A DNA stretch of 64,000 nucleotides, taken from assembly GCA_031406155.1 (NCBI GenBank), contig JANOGW010000017.1, positions 16,904 through 80,903 on the forward strand. Reading direction: 5' to 3'. The position numbers and the translations under genes were made by a program. Source of the DNA: JACMNW01 sp031406155 (GTDB lineage: Bacteria; Pseudomonadota; Alphaproteobacteria; Rhodobacterales; Rhodobacteraceae). The notes under the pieces were generated by a model. That model saw nothing but the letters and a program-made list of their open reading frames with translations. It was not told the origin of the DNA and made no database searches. Shown piece after piece: positions 8,944 through 17,678 of this stretch; the first letter of the stretch is position 1; the number at the start of each line of letters is the position of its first letter.

Positions 8944-8963
8944 GTCTTTCTTCTCCGTGCGGG

Positions 8964-9833
8964 TCAGAGCGCCTCAGCGCCCGAGATGATTTCGATAAGC
9001 TCTTTGGTGATCGCAGCCTGACGCGAGCGGTTGTATTGAATGGTCAGGCGGTTGATCATATCGCCAGCGTTACGCGTCGCGTTATCCATTGCTGACATCC
9101 GCGCACCCTGTTCGGAGGCACCATTTTCCAGCAAGGCGGTGAAAACCTGCGTCGCCACACCGCGCGGCAGAAGGTCGGCCAGAATGGCCTCTTCCCCCGG
9201 TTCATAGTCATAAAGAGCCGACGCTTGTGCCGTTGCATCAAACGTTGCCGGGATGATCTGCTGCGCTGTCGGGATCTGCGAAATCACCGATTGGAAGCGG
9301 TTGAAGAACAGCGTCGCCACATCAAATTCGCCTGCGTCGAAACGCGATAAAATTTCCCGCGCCACTGTCTGCGCGTTGACATAGCCCACGCGCTTGACAT
9401 CAGTCATATCAACATGGCTGATGAAATGGCTGCCAAGATCACGGCGCAACTGTTCGCGCCCTTTCTTGCCAACCGTCAGGATTTTTACCGTTTTTCCGGT
9501 GCCCAACAGCTTGTTCGCATGCGCCCGCGCCAGACGCACGATGGTGGAGTTAAATCCACCACAAAGCCCCCGCTCCGACGTCAGCACGACCATCAGATGC
9601 ACCTTGTCAGCACCGGTTCCCGCCAACAAACGCGGCGCACCGTCAGTTTTGCCGACTGCCGACGACAGCCCCGCCACCACGGAAATCATCCGCTCGGCAT
9701 AGGGGCGCGCCGCTTCGGCAGCCTCTTGCGCCCGGCGCAGCTTTGCGGCTGCAACCATCTGCATCGCCTTCGTGATCTTCCGCGTGTTCTTGACGCTTCC
9801 AATCCGGTTCTTCAGATCCTTAAGGCTGGGCAT
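8964..9833 (-). CDS. atpG: F1F0 ATP synthase subunit gamma
   Basis: A 289-residue central-stalk subunit. The N-terminal helix MPSLKDLKNRIGSVKNTRKI and the C-terminal helix with ENGASEQGARMSAMDNA and the ending ITKELIEIISGAEAL are the conserved parts that form the rotating coiled coil; GLCGGFN lies between them. It is placed between atpA (27-nt gap) and atpD (20-nt gap) in the operon. Confidence 0.97.
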   Translation of the reverse strand: MPSLKDLKNRIGSVKNTRKITKAMQMVAAAKLRRAQEAAEAARPYAERMISVVAGLSSAVGKTDGAPRLLAGTGADKVHLMVVLTSERGLCGGFNSTIVRLARAHANKLLGTGKTVKILTVGKKGREQLRRDLGSHFISHVDMTDVKRVGYVNAQTVAREILSRFDAGEFDVATLFFNRFQSVISQIPTAQQIIPATFDATAQASALYDYEPGEEAILADLLPRGVATQVFTALLENGASEQGARMSAMDNATRNAGDMINRLTIQYNRSRQAAITKELIEIISGAEAL

Positions 9834-9860
9834 CTACCGCTCTCCCCCTTTGACCCGCCC

Positions 9861-11399
9861 TTAGGCGAAGTCTTTCGCGAAAGCGTTCAAAGCAGCCTTG
9901 ATCTTGTCTTCCAGTTCACCCTTGACCTTGCGGTCATTCTTGGTGATGTCGTCGAGCAGATCCTTGCCGTTGCTGCGCAGATGCTTCAGCATCCCTTGCT
10001 CGAACCGACCCACATCCTTGACACCGATCTTGTCCAACATGCCGCTGGTGCCCGCATAAATCAGGCAAACAATCTCGGCATTGGTCAGCGGCGCGTATTG
10101 CGGCTGCTTCATCAATTCGGTCAGACGCGCGCCACGGTTCAGCAGTTGCTGTGTGGAGGCATCAAGGTCTGACCCGAACTGTGCGAATGCCGCCATTTCG
10201 CGGTACTGCGCCAGTTCCAGCTTCACCTTGCCAGCCACTGATTTCATCGCATCCGTCTGGGCCGAAGACCCAACCCGAGATACCGACAGACCGGTGTTTA
10301 CGGCAGGACGCACCCCCTGATAGAACAGCTCGGTTTCAAGGAAGATCTGGCCATCGGTGATCGAAATCACGTTGGTCGGAATAAAGGCCGAAACGTCACC
10401 GCCTTGGGTTTCAATAATCGGCAGCGCAGTCAGCGATCCCGATCCGTTGTCGCCATTCAGCTTCGCCGAACGCTCCAACAAGCGGCTATGAAGATAGAAC
10501 ACGTCGCCCGGATAGGCTTCACGGCCCGGTGGGCGGCGCAGCAGCAGCGACATCTGGCGATACGCCACCGCCTGCTTGGACAGATCGTCATAGATAATCA
10601 GCGCATGACGGCCGTTATCCCGGAAAAATTCGGCCATTGCGGTTGCGGCGTAGGGTGCCAGAAACTGCATCGGTGCCGGGTCGGATGCCGTTGCCGCCAC
10701 CACGATCGTATAATCAATCGCGCCGGTTTCCTGCAGCTTTTTCACCAACTGCGCCACAGTCGAGCGCTTCTGCCCGATGGCCACATAGATGCAATACAGC
10801 TTCTTCGACTCGTCCGTTCCCGCAGCTTCGTTGTACGATTTCTGGTTCAAAATCGTGTCAAGCGCGATCGCGGTCTTGCCGGTCTGGCGGTCACCGATGA
10901 TCAATTCACGCTGGCCACGGCCAATCGGGATCATCGCGTCCACCGATTTAAGGCCGGTTGCCATCGGTTCATGCACCGACTGGCGCGGAATGATGCCGGG
11001 GGCTTTCACGTCGGCCACACGACGCTCGGTTGCCGCAATCGGGCCTTTGCCATCAATCGGATTGCCAAGGCCATCCACAACACGGCCCAGTAGGGCGTCG
11101 CCTGCCGGCACGTCCACGATGGATTTGGTCCGCTTTACGACGTCACCTTCCTTGATCGACCGGTCGTCACCGAAAATAACGATACCGACGTTATCAACTT
11201 CAAGGTTCAAGGCCATCCCGCGGATACCGCCGGGAAACTCGACCATTTCGCCAGCCTGAACATTGTCCAGCCCGTGAACCCGCGCTATCCCATCACCGAC
11301 GGACAGCACGCGGCCAACTTCGGCCACTTCGGCATCCATGCCAAAGTTCTTGATCTGCTCTTTAAGGATCGCAGAGATCTCAGCAGCTTGGATACCCAT
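9861..11399 (-). CDS. atpA: F1F0 ATP synthase subunit alpha
   Basis: A 512-residue non-catalytic nucleotide-binding subunit. Walker A is GDRQTGKT at residues 169-176, with the alpha-specific Gln in the P-loop; the VSRVGSSAQ signature with the arginine finger lies near residue 370. Its start codon overlaps the stop of atpH, so delta and alpha synthesis are coupled. Length is normal for the family. Confidence 0.98.
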   Translation of the reverse strand: MGIQAAEISAILKEQIKNFGMDAEVAEVGRVLSVGDGIARVHGLDNVQAGEMVEFPGGIRGMALNLEVDNVGIVIFGDDRSIKEGDVVKRTKSIVDVPAGDALLGRVVDGLGNPIDGKGPIAATERRVADVKAPGIIPRQSVHEPMATGLKSVDAMIPIGRGQRELIIGDRQTGKTAIALDTILNQKSYNEAAGTDESKKLYCIYVAIGQKRSTVAQLVKKLQETGAIDYTIVVAATASDPAPMQFLAPYAATAMAEFFRDNGRHALIIYDDLSKQAVAYRQMSLLLRRPPGREAYPGDVFYLHSRLLERSAKLNGDNGSGSLTALPIIETQGGDVSAFIPTNVISITDGQIFLETELFYQGVRPAVNTGLSVSRVGSSAQTDAMKSVAGKVKLELAQYREMAAFAQFGSDLDASTQQLLNRGARLTELMKQPQYAPLTNAEIVCLIYAGTSGMLDKIGVKDVGRFEQGMLKHLRSNGKDLLDDITKNDRKVKGELEDKIKAALNAFAKDFA

Positions 11400-11989
11400 T
11401 ATCCGACCTCTTTCATTACATTTTGAAGGGCTGCGAGCTTTGCCTTGATCGAGGTATCGATCATGGTCGAGCCCAACTTGACGACAAGACCGCCGATAAG
11501 GCTATCATCGACGGTGGTTTTGAGGATCACTTGCTTGCCGACCCGCGCTTTCAGCGTGGCGGCAAGCTTCCTGGTCTGTGCGGCAGTCAGCGCGCGGGCG
11601 GCGGTCACGTCGGCCGTAACCTCACCCTTTTCGTCGGCAATGCGGGCGCGCAGGTCGGCAATCAACTGCGGTAGCACGAACAGGCGGCGCTTTGACGCCA
11701 TCAGGGCCAGCGTGTTTGCCATCAGGGTCGAAACCCCTATTTTAGCGGCAATCGCCGCAATCGCTGCACCCTGCTCATGCCTTTCAAGCAAAGGTGATGC
11801 GATCATCGCGGCCAGTTGCGGACTGTCAGCCAGCGCCGCCTCCAGCGCCGTTGCATCTGCCTCCAGCGCCGCCAGCGCATTGCCGTCCTTCGCCAATTCA
11901 AAAAGTGCGGTCGCGTAACGCGAAGCAATGCCAGAGGAGATCGAAGCAGGTTCTGACACGTCAATCCTTCCGCTGTTTTGCTCCGGCAC
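11399..11989 (-). CDS. atpH: F1F0 ATP synthase subunit delta
   Basis: A 196-residue peripheral-stalk subunit (OSCP homologue). After a short leader of about 20 residues comes ASRYATALFELAKDG, the standard N-terminal helix; the C-terminal DDSLIGGLVVKLGSTMID is the family signature. It is the first gene of the atpHAGDC operon. An internal start is possible because the leader is a little longer than usual. The operon promoter should lie in the 229-nt gap up to 12218, where I see no other gene. Confidence 0.94.
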   Translation of the reverse strand: MPEQNSGRIDVSEPASISSGIASRYATALFELAKDGNALAALEADATALEAALADSPQLAAMIASPLLERHEQGAAIAAIAAKIGVSTLMANTLALMASKRRLFVLPQLIADLRARIADEKGEVTADVTAARALTAAQTRKLAATLKARVGKQVILKTTVDDSLIGGLVVKLGSTMIDTSIKAKLAALQNVMKEVG

Positions 11990-12218
11990 TTCGCAGTTAG
12001 CAAAGGCCAGAAGCTACTTATGGCGCACACTTGTCGCGTGCGTCCCGATTTGGCCGGGGTGTAGCAGAGCATTTGCGGACCCGCAACCACCAAGGTCAGA
12101 AATTCTTGGGCTAAGTATAGCTTGTTTTCAATGGCTTGACTTGGCTCTGCGTCAACTGCGACCGTTTCGGGCCAACAGGGGCGTACAAAATTGCTGCGGC
12201 GCGCATAAATCAATCAGG

Positions 12219-13037
12219 TCAGTGTGAATCAGTGGCCGGCTTGCCAACTTGAAGGGGGTATTCGCCATACGACACGACCCGGTTCAGGTTGGGGGCAGGC
12301 AGTCGCGCCGGAATGCCTTCCAGCACCTTGAGCGGCTTGCGCGCTGCCACCTTCAGGCCACCCCGCGTTGGCGCATAGACCTGCTTGCTGACCTCGACGA
12401 TCAACACACCGCCCGCGGCCCAGGGACCGATGCGCCTGCCCATACGTTCCCAGAAATCGGCGGTGCGCAGCCAGAAACGCCCCTGCGACGGGGCCACGAA
12501 CAGCGCAGAGGTGCTGCGTTCAGGGGTGAAATTGTGCTTTTTCAGCTGCGCTTCAAGTTGGCTCATCGAATAGGGCTGACCAAAGCCAAACGGCGTGCCA
12601 TCGCGCCTTGCCCACAATCCGATGCGGTTGGGCACGATGAACAGCGCCTTGCCACCCGGCCCCAGCACGCGCTGCGCCTCATCCAGAACGGCGGCCGGTT
12701 GTTCGGATGTCTCCAGCCCGTGCAGCACGATCAAGCGGTCCACCATCCCGGTCTGCAACGGCCAGTTGCCGTCTTCGCAAAGAACCGACACGTTGTCGGC
12801 CCCGTTCGGCCAAGGCATCACACCCTGCGGACCCGGCATCAGTCCAATGACGCGGCGCGCATCCGCAAGGTAGGGGCGCAGCAATGGCACCGCAAAGCCA
12901 AATCCGACCACCGTCTGCGCCTGTGCTTTGGCGGCTGGCCAATACCGCACCACCTGATCACGAATGGCCCGCTGCGCCACACGGCCCAAAGGGGTGCGAT
13001 AATAGAAGTTACGCAGATCGAGGACATCAAGATGCAT
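12219..13037 (-). CDS. Class I SAM-dependent methyltransferase-like protein
   Basis: A 272-residue protein with a Rossmann-like methyltransferase core: VVGFGFAVPLLRPYL takes the place of the glycine-rich motif I, and DRLIVLHGLETSEQP followed by VLGPGGKALFIVPNRIGLW is the typical post-motif III strand of Methyltransf_11 proteins. The glycine-rich loop (GFGFAVP) departs from the canonical GxGxG, so SAM binding may be weak. I start at the ATG at 13037; a TTG nine nt upstream has no room for a ribosome site. It is divergent from gloB with 63 nt between them, an arrangement often seen in Rhodobacterales. Confidence 0.8.
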   Translation of the reverse strand: MHLDVLDLRNFYYRTPLGRVAQRAIRDQVVRYWPAAKAQAQTVVGFGFAVPLLRPYLADARRVIGLMPGPQGVMPWPNGADNVSVLCEDGNWPLQTGMVDRLIVLHGLETSEQPAAVLDEAQRVLGPGGKALFIVPNRIGLWARRDGTPFGFGQPYSMSQLEAQLKKHNFTPERSTSALFVAPSQGRFWLRTADFWERMGRRIGPWAAGGVLIVEVSKQVYAPTRGGLKVAARKPLKVLEGIPARLPAPNLNRVVSYGEYPLQVGKPATDSH

Positions 13038-13100
13038 TGCGGCCAAGGCCTTTCCGGGCGATGCTTTGGCTTACACATAGTTAAGGAAAGTGCAAACACC

Positions 13101-13868
13101 ATGGCGCTGACACTGGTTACGGTTCCTTGCCTTAAGGACAACTATGCCTTTCTAATCAACGACAGCGCCAGCGGTGAAACCGCTGTCATTGATGTGCCTG
13201 AGGCTGAACCGATCCTGAAGGCGCTGTCGCTGCGCGGATGGACGCTGTCAGCCATCCTGATCACCCATCATCACGGTGATCACATCGACGGTGTCGCGGC
13301 ATTGAAGGCGGCAACGGGGGCGAAGGTCGTCGGCAATGGTGCAGACGCGCATCGTTTGCCGCCGCTTGATCTGGCGCTTGCGGGCGGGCAGACTTTTACC
13401 GTGGGCGCAGAGTCCGGTGATGTCATCGACGTGCCCGGCCACACCATCGGCCATATCGCCTTTCACTTTCCAGCCTCAGCACTGGCATTCACGGCTGACA
13501 GCCTGATGGCGATGGGCTGTGGCCGACTGTTCGAAGGCACGCCCGCGCAGATGTGGAATAGCTTGTCCAAGTTTGCCGCCTTGCCCCCCGAAACGCTGAT
13601 CTGTTCGGGCCATGAATACACCGCATCGAACATGCGCTTTGCGCTGGCCCTTGAACCGGACAATCCTGATCTTATCTTGCGTCATGACCGGATCACCGCT
13701 GCAAGGGTGCAGGGCCTGCCAACCGTGCCGTCTAGGCTGGCCGACGAACTTGTAACAAATCCGTTTCTGCGCGCCGGCATGCCGCAGATGAAAACCCTGC
13801 TTGGAACCCCTGATGCAACCAGCGCGGAAGCGTTTGCCGATCTACGTGCCCGAAAAGACCGCTTTTGA
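13101..13868 (+). CDS. gloB: Hydroxyacylglutathione hydrolase (glyoxalase II)
   Basis: A 255-residue metallo-beta-lactamase-fold enzyme that hydrolyses S-D-lactoylglutathione, the second step of methylglyoxal detoxification. The binuclear metal motif THHHGDH is at residues 55-61; VPGHTIGHIAFH carries the next metal His, AFTADSLMAMGCGRLFEGT the bridging Asp, and CSGHEYT the last His. The C-terminal HAGH-C domain ends normally. The frame is open a long way upstream over the antisense methyltransferase, but the ATG before ALTLVTVPCLKDNY fits the family and has AAGGAAAG about 12 nt upstream. Confidence 0.95.
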   Translation: MALTLVTVPCLKDNYAFLINDSASGETAVIDVPEAEPILKALSLRGWTLSAILITHHHGDHIDGVAALKAATGAKVVGNGADAHRLPPLDLALAGGQTFTVGAESGDVIDVPGHTIGHIAFHFPASALAFTADSLMAMGCGRLFEGTPAQMWNSLSKFAALPPETLICSGHEYTASNMRFALALEPDNPDLILRHDRITAARVQGLPTVPSRLADELVTNPFLRAGMPQMKTLLGTPDATSAEAFADLRARKDRF

Positions 13869-14041
13869 CCCCGATAAACCATGCATATCGATCACATTTT
13901 GTGACCTGCCTACCCCAAACAGAAATTCGCCCCATTTTACCCTTGAAGTGCGGTAAATAAAACCGAAGCTTAACCATATGAGGCCACGGTCACCACAGGC
14001 GCACTCGCCCAATTGACCCGCAGGAACAGGAGCACGACAAA

Positions 14042-16360
14042 GTGCCATCTTTTTCAACCACGCTCGAGCAAGCCATCCATGGCGCCCTTGCCCTTGCAAA
14101 TGCGCGCCGCCACGAACTCGCAACGCTGGAGCATCTGCTGCTGGCGCTGATCGACGAACCCGATGCCGAACGCGTGATGAAGGCGTGCTCGGTCAATCTG
14201 GTTACCCTGCGCAAGACGCTGGTCGAGTTTATCGATGATGATCTGTCCACCTTGGTGACCGAGGTTGAGGGATCAGAGGCAGTGCCCACTGCCGCCTTCC
14301 AGCGCGTGATCCAGCGCGCCGCGATCCACGTGCAATCGTCGGGCCGCACCGAAGTGACGGGCGCAAACGTGCTTGTCGCGATCTTTGCCGAACGCGAATC
14401 CAACGCCGCCTATTTCTTGCAAGAACAGGACATGACACGTTACGACGCGGTCAATTTCATTGCCCATGGCGTTGCCAAGGACCCGTCCTTCGGCGAACCC
14501 CGATCGGTGTCCGGTGCAGAAGAACACCATGAGACACCAAAGGCCGAAGCGGGGGAGGCGAAAGAATCCGCGCTGTCGAAATACTGCGTCGATCTGAACG
14601 TGAAGGCCAGACGCGGTGATGTCGACCCCCTGATCGGGCGCGAGGCAGAGGTGGAACGCTGCATCCAGGTGCTGTGCCGCCGGCGCAAGAACAACCCCCT
14701 GCTGGTCGGCGATCCTGGCGTTGGTAAGACCGCCATCGCTGAAGGTCTGGCTTGGAAGATCATCAACAAGGAAACGCCGGAAATTCTGGCGCATGCCACA
14801 ATCTTTTCGCTCGATATGGGCGCGCTGCTGGCTGGTACGCGGTACCGTGGTGATTTCGAGGAACGCCTGAAAGCGGTCGTCAAGGAAATGGAAGATCATC
14901 CCGACGCCATTCTGTTCATCGACGAAATTCACACCGTGATCGGCGCCGGTGCCACATCGGGCGGTGCCATGGATGCATCGAACCTGCTGAAACCCGCCCT
15001 GCAGGGTGGCAAACTGCGCTGCATGGGGTCCACCACCTACAAGGAATTCCGTCAGCATTTCGAAAAGGATCGTGCCCTGTCGCGGCGGTTCCAGAAGATT
15101 GACGTGAACGAGCCGTCGGTCCCCGATACCATCAAGATCCTGATGGGCCTGAAGCCGCATTTCGAAGAACATCACGACCTGCGCTACACCAATGATGCCA
15201 TCAAGGTGGCGGTAGAACTTGCTGCGCGCTACATCAACGATCGCAAATTGCCCGATAGCGCCATCGACGTGATCGACGAGGCGGGCGCTGCCCAGCATCT
15301 TTATTCCGAGGCCAAGCGCCGCAAGGTGATCGGCACCAAAGAGATCGAGGCAGTGGTTGCCAAGATCGCCCGCATCCCGGCCAAGAACGTCTCCAAAGAC
15401 GATGCCGAAGTGCTGCGCGATCTGGAAAAGTCGCTGAAACGCGTGGTATTTGGCCAGGACAAAGCGATCGAGGCGCTGGCGTCTGCCATCAAACTGGCAC
15501 GCGCGGGCCTGCGTGAACCCGAAAAACCGATCGGTAACTACCTGTTTGCCGGGCCAACCGGTGTCGGCAAAACCGAAGTGGCAAAGCAGCTCGCCCACAC
15601 TCTGGGCGTCGAGCTGTTGCGGTTCGACATGTCCGAATACATGGAGAAACACGCCGTTTCGCGCCTGATCGGGGCACCCCCCGGCTATGTCGGCTTTGAT
15701 CAGGGTGGCATGCTGACGGACGGTGTCGATCAGCATCCCCATTGCGTGTTGCTGCTGGACGAAATGGAAAAGGCGCATCCGGATGTCTACAACATCCTGC
15801 TGCAGGTCATGGATCATGGCAAACTGACCGACCACAACGGTCGTTCGGTCGATTTCCGCAATGTCATCCTTATCATGACCTCAAACGCCGGTGCCCGCGA
15901 GCAATCGCAAGCGGCCATCGGCTTTGGTCGCGAACGGCGCACCGGCGAAGATACGGCGGCGATCGAGCGTACCTTCACGCCCGAATTCCGCAACCGGCTT
16001 GACGCGGTGATCAGCTTTGCCCCGCTTGGCAAAGACGTCATCATGCAGGTAGTCGAAAAATTCGTGCTGCAACTGGAGGCGCAACTGATGGACCGCAATG
16101 TCCATATCGAGCTGTCGCCCGACGCGGCCGCATGGCTGGGCGAAAAAGGCTATGATGACAAGATGGGCGCGCGACCGCTTGGCCGCGTGATCCAGGAATA
16201 CATCAAGAAGCCGCTGGCCGAAGAACTGCTGTTCGGCAAGTTGATGAAGGGTGGCGTGGTCAAGGTCGGTCTGAAGGATGAAGCGATTTTCCTTGATATC
16301 GAAGAGCCGCAGAAGCCTGCCCTGACCAAAGCCAAGCCACCGTTGCTGACTGCTGAATAA
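14042..16360 (+). CDS. clpA: ATP-dependent Clp protease ATP-binding subunit ClpA
   Basis: A 772-residue Hsp100 unfoldase partner of ClpP. The N domain (1-145, two Clp_N repeats) begins FSTTLEQAIHGAL; AAA1 has Walker A GDPGVGKT at 223-230 and Walker B ILFIDEIHT; AAA2 has GPTGVGKT near 505 and VLLLDEMEKAHPDVYN. There is no M-domain, which separates it from ClpB. The start is GTG with CAGGAG nine nt upstream. clpS, commonly adjacent in other species, is not found just upstream in the 173-nt gap. A strong terminator follows. Confidence 0.96.
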   Translation: MPSFSTTLEQAIHGALALANARRHELATLEHLLLALIDEPDAERVMKACSVNLVTLRKTLVEFIDDDLSTLVTEVEGSEAVPTAAFQRVIQRAAIHVQSSGRTEVTGANVLVAIFAERESNAAYFLQEQDMTRYDAVNFIAHGVAKDPSFGEPRSVSGAEEHHETPKAEAGEAKESALSKYCVDLNVKARRGDVDPLIGREAEVERCIQVLCRRRKNNPLLVGDPGVGKTAIAEGLAWKIINKETPEILAHATIFSLDMGALLAGTRYRGDFEERLKAVVKEMEDHPDAILFIDEIHTVIGAGATSGGAMDASNLLKPALQGGKLRCMGSTTYKEFRQHFEKDRALSRRFQKIDVNEPSVPDTIKILMGLKPHFEEHHDLRYTNDAIKVAVELAARYINDRKLPDSAIDVIDEAGAAQHLYSEAKRRKVIGTKEIEAVVAKIARIPAKNVSKDDAEVLRDLEKSLKRVVFGQDKAIEALASAIKLARAGLREPEKPIGNYLFAGPTGVGKTEVAKQLAHTLGVELLRFDMSEYMEKHAVSRLIGAPPGYVGFDQGGMLTDGVDQHPHCVLLLDEMEKAHPDVYNILLQVMDHGKLTDHNGRSVDFRNVILIMTSNAGAREQSQAAIGFGRERRTGEDTAAIERTFTPEFRNRLDAVISFAPLGKDVIMQVVEKFVLQLEAQLMDRNVHIELSPDAAAWLGEKGYDDKMGARPLGRVIQEYIKKPLAEELLFGKLMKGGVVKVGLKDEAIFLDIEEPQKPALTKAKPPLLTAE

Positions 16361-16380
16361 GCAAGCTACTGCCGGAAACA

Positions 16381-16409
16381 GGCCCCGGGGCATGTCCTCG
16401 GGGCCTTTT
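16381..16409 (+). terminator. Rho-independent terminator after clpA
   Basis: GGCCCCG (16381-16387) pairs with CGGGGCC (16399-16405) around an 11-nt loop and is followed by TTTT. It lies 20 nt after the clpA stop. Confidence 0.88.
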
Positions 16410-16545
16410 CGTTTGCGACAACAGCGGATTTATTCCCTCACATCTGCGCAATCGTGAAAATTTTCAACCTTGGCGGGTCAACCGAGGTGCGGTAAAAACA
16501 TGTCCTTCAGTTTGAATTTTACGCCCCGTTTTCAGGATTTGACCC

Positions 16546-17025
16546 ATGCCCTTTGACAAAGCCTCGGCTGCTGAGATCGCCAATCTTGTGCGCCGCGCCA
16601 CTCAAGCCAACGACGCCTTCATGAACGGCAAAATGGACAACTGGCTTGCCGTCACACCCCTTTCGCCCGATTTCTCGATCATGTCGCCGTTTGGCGGCTG
16701 GACAACAGATGGCTTTGACGCGCCGCCAGAGCGGCTTGCGGCAATGTCGCGTTACTTCGCCTCGGCCAAGACCGAGCTTGAAGTTGTCTCAACCCATGCC
16801 GGCAGCGATATGGTCGTGCTGGCGGTGGTGGAACGTCAATACGGCGTTGTCGGTGATCTGCCGGCGCAAGACTGGTCGCTGCGAGTGACACTTGTGTACC
16901 AACGCTGCGGCGAAGATTGGGAACTCGTACATCGCCACGCCGATCCCTTGGTCAAGGCCGTCACGCTTGATCAGATAGCTGCCCTCGCGGGCCCCGTTGC
17001 CGGTGACGTGACCGCGCGGGCATAG
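16546..17025 (+). CDS. SnoaL/NTF2-like protein
   Basis: A 159-residue protein with the cone-shaped NTF2/SnoaL-like fold pattern: an N-terminal helix region (VRRATQANDAFMNGKMDNWL), then SPDFSIMSPFGGWTTDG and a final strand pair containing WSLRVTLVYQRCGEDWELVHRHADPL split by a turn. No signal peptide. Related proteins include DUF4440 and ketosteroid-isomerase-like families of varied function; the ligand here is unknown. It is preceded by a 136-nt gap after the clpA terminator and followed by the ccdAB locus. Confidence 0.7.
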   Translation: MPFDKASAAEIANLVRRATQANDAFMNGKMDNWLAVTPLSPDFSIMSPFGGWTTDGFDAPPERLAAMSRYFASAKTELEVVSTHAGSDMVVLAVVERQYGVVGDLPAQDWSLRVTLVYQRCGEDWELVHRHADPLVKAVTLDQIAALAGPVAGDVTARA

Positions 17026-17062
17026 GTCTCGTCCCACTGCGGCAACACATACTGATAGATAT

Positions 17063-17079
17063 ACCGCCAGATATGCGGT
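17063..17079. promoter_or_regulatory. Candidate ccdAB operator (inverted repeat)
   Basis: ACCGC (17063-17067) and GCGGT (17075-17079) flank ATAT-rich sequence about 45 nt before the ccdA start, within a GATATACC...GTGTGTAT stretch. CcdA-type antitoxins bind palindromes over their own promoter. Assignment rests on position and symmetry only. Confidence 0.3.
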
Positions 17080-17121
17080 GTGTATTTGCCATATGTTTGC
17101 TCGCTCTACAGGACCCAGACC

Positions 17122-17352
17122 ATGCCTGCCGCCGACCGTCGTGCCACCAGCCTGACTATGGGTCGCCAACTTTTGGACGAAGCGCGCGCCTTGGGCATCA
17201 ACGTTTCCCGCGCCACCGAGGCGGGCTTAGAAGCCGCTTTGAAGCAAGCCCGGGCCGAGGCGTGGAGGCGCGAAAATGCGGCGGCGTTCGCGGACTATAA
17301 CACCTACGTCTAGCAAAACGGCTTGCCATTGGCAAAGTTTCGTCAGTTCTGA
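17122..17352 (+). pseudogene. ccdA: CcdA-family antitoxin interrupted by an in-frame amber codon
   Basis: From the ATG at 17122 the frame encodes a 63-residue CcdA-like protein ending DYNTYV at a TAG (17311-17313). Reading on in the same frame gives QNGLPLAKFRQF and then TGA at 17350-17352. The combined 76-position product has the usual CcdA C terminus (YNxYVxxNGLPLAxFRxF), so the TAG replaces one codon, plausibly GAG or CAG by a single substitution. The N-terminal ribbon-helix-helix part is complete. The C-terminal arm, which binds CcdB in the characterised F-plasmid pair, is cut. The ccdB start is 8 nt after the TGA, so the operon is otherwise intact. Confidence 0.8.
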
Positions 17353-17360
17353 TCTCGCGG

Positions 17361-17660
17361 ATGGAAGCACAGTTTGATGATTATCGCCTAACAGATCAGA
17401 CGCTGGTTGTTCTGTTGCAAAACGACATCGTCGATGTGTTCCGCACTCAGCTTGTCGCCCCTTTGATCTCACCAAAAAAGGCCGGGCAGCCTATTCGCGG
17501 CCTTAACCCCATCATCCGGATCGAGCAAAAAGACCATATCTTGATGGCACAATTAGTCGCCACCGCACCGATCACAGAGCTGGGACGCTTTATCGCCACT
17601 GCCTCGCATCAGCGTGATGACATCATCCACGCACTCGATCTGCTATTCACTGGGGTCTGA
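17361..17660 (+). CDS. ccdB: CcdB-family toxin
   Basis: A 99-residue CcdB homologue. QFDDYR at the N terminus, VVLLQNDIVDVFRTQLVAPL, PIRGLNPII and the end IIHALDLLFTGV match the family in order and spacing. Characterised CcdB poisons DNA gyrase by binding GyrA. The catalytic terminal residues of the F-plasmid protein differ from this chromosomal subfamily, so gyrase poisoning is inferred. It has no visible frameshift or stop and follows ccdA directly. Chromosomal ccdAB loci of this type are often decayed; here only the antitoxin shows damage. Confidence 0.85.
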   Translation: MEAQFDDYRLTDQTLVVLLQNDIVDVFRTQLVAPLISPKKAGQPIRGLNPIIRIEQKDHILMAQLVATAPITELGRFIATASHQRDDIIHALDLLFTGV

Positions 17661-17678
17661 CCGACAACAATAGCCCCG

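Noticed and set aside
12249..13100. N-terminal extension of GloB over the antisense methyltransferase gene
   Set aside because: GloB family members start at the Met at 13101, and the extension is the shadow of the opposite-strand gene.
14273..15835. 520-codon open frame antisense to clpA, and similar long antisense frames over atpD, dnaE and nrdJ
   Set aside because: They mirror the codon bias of the real genes in high-GC DNA and show no protein motifs.
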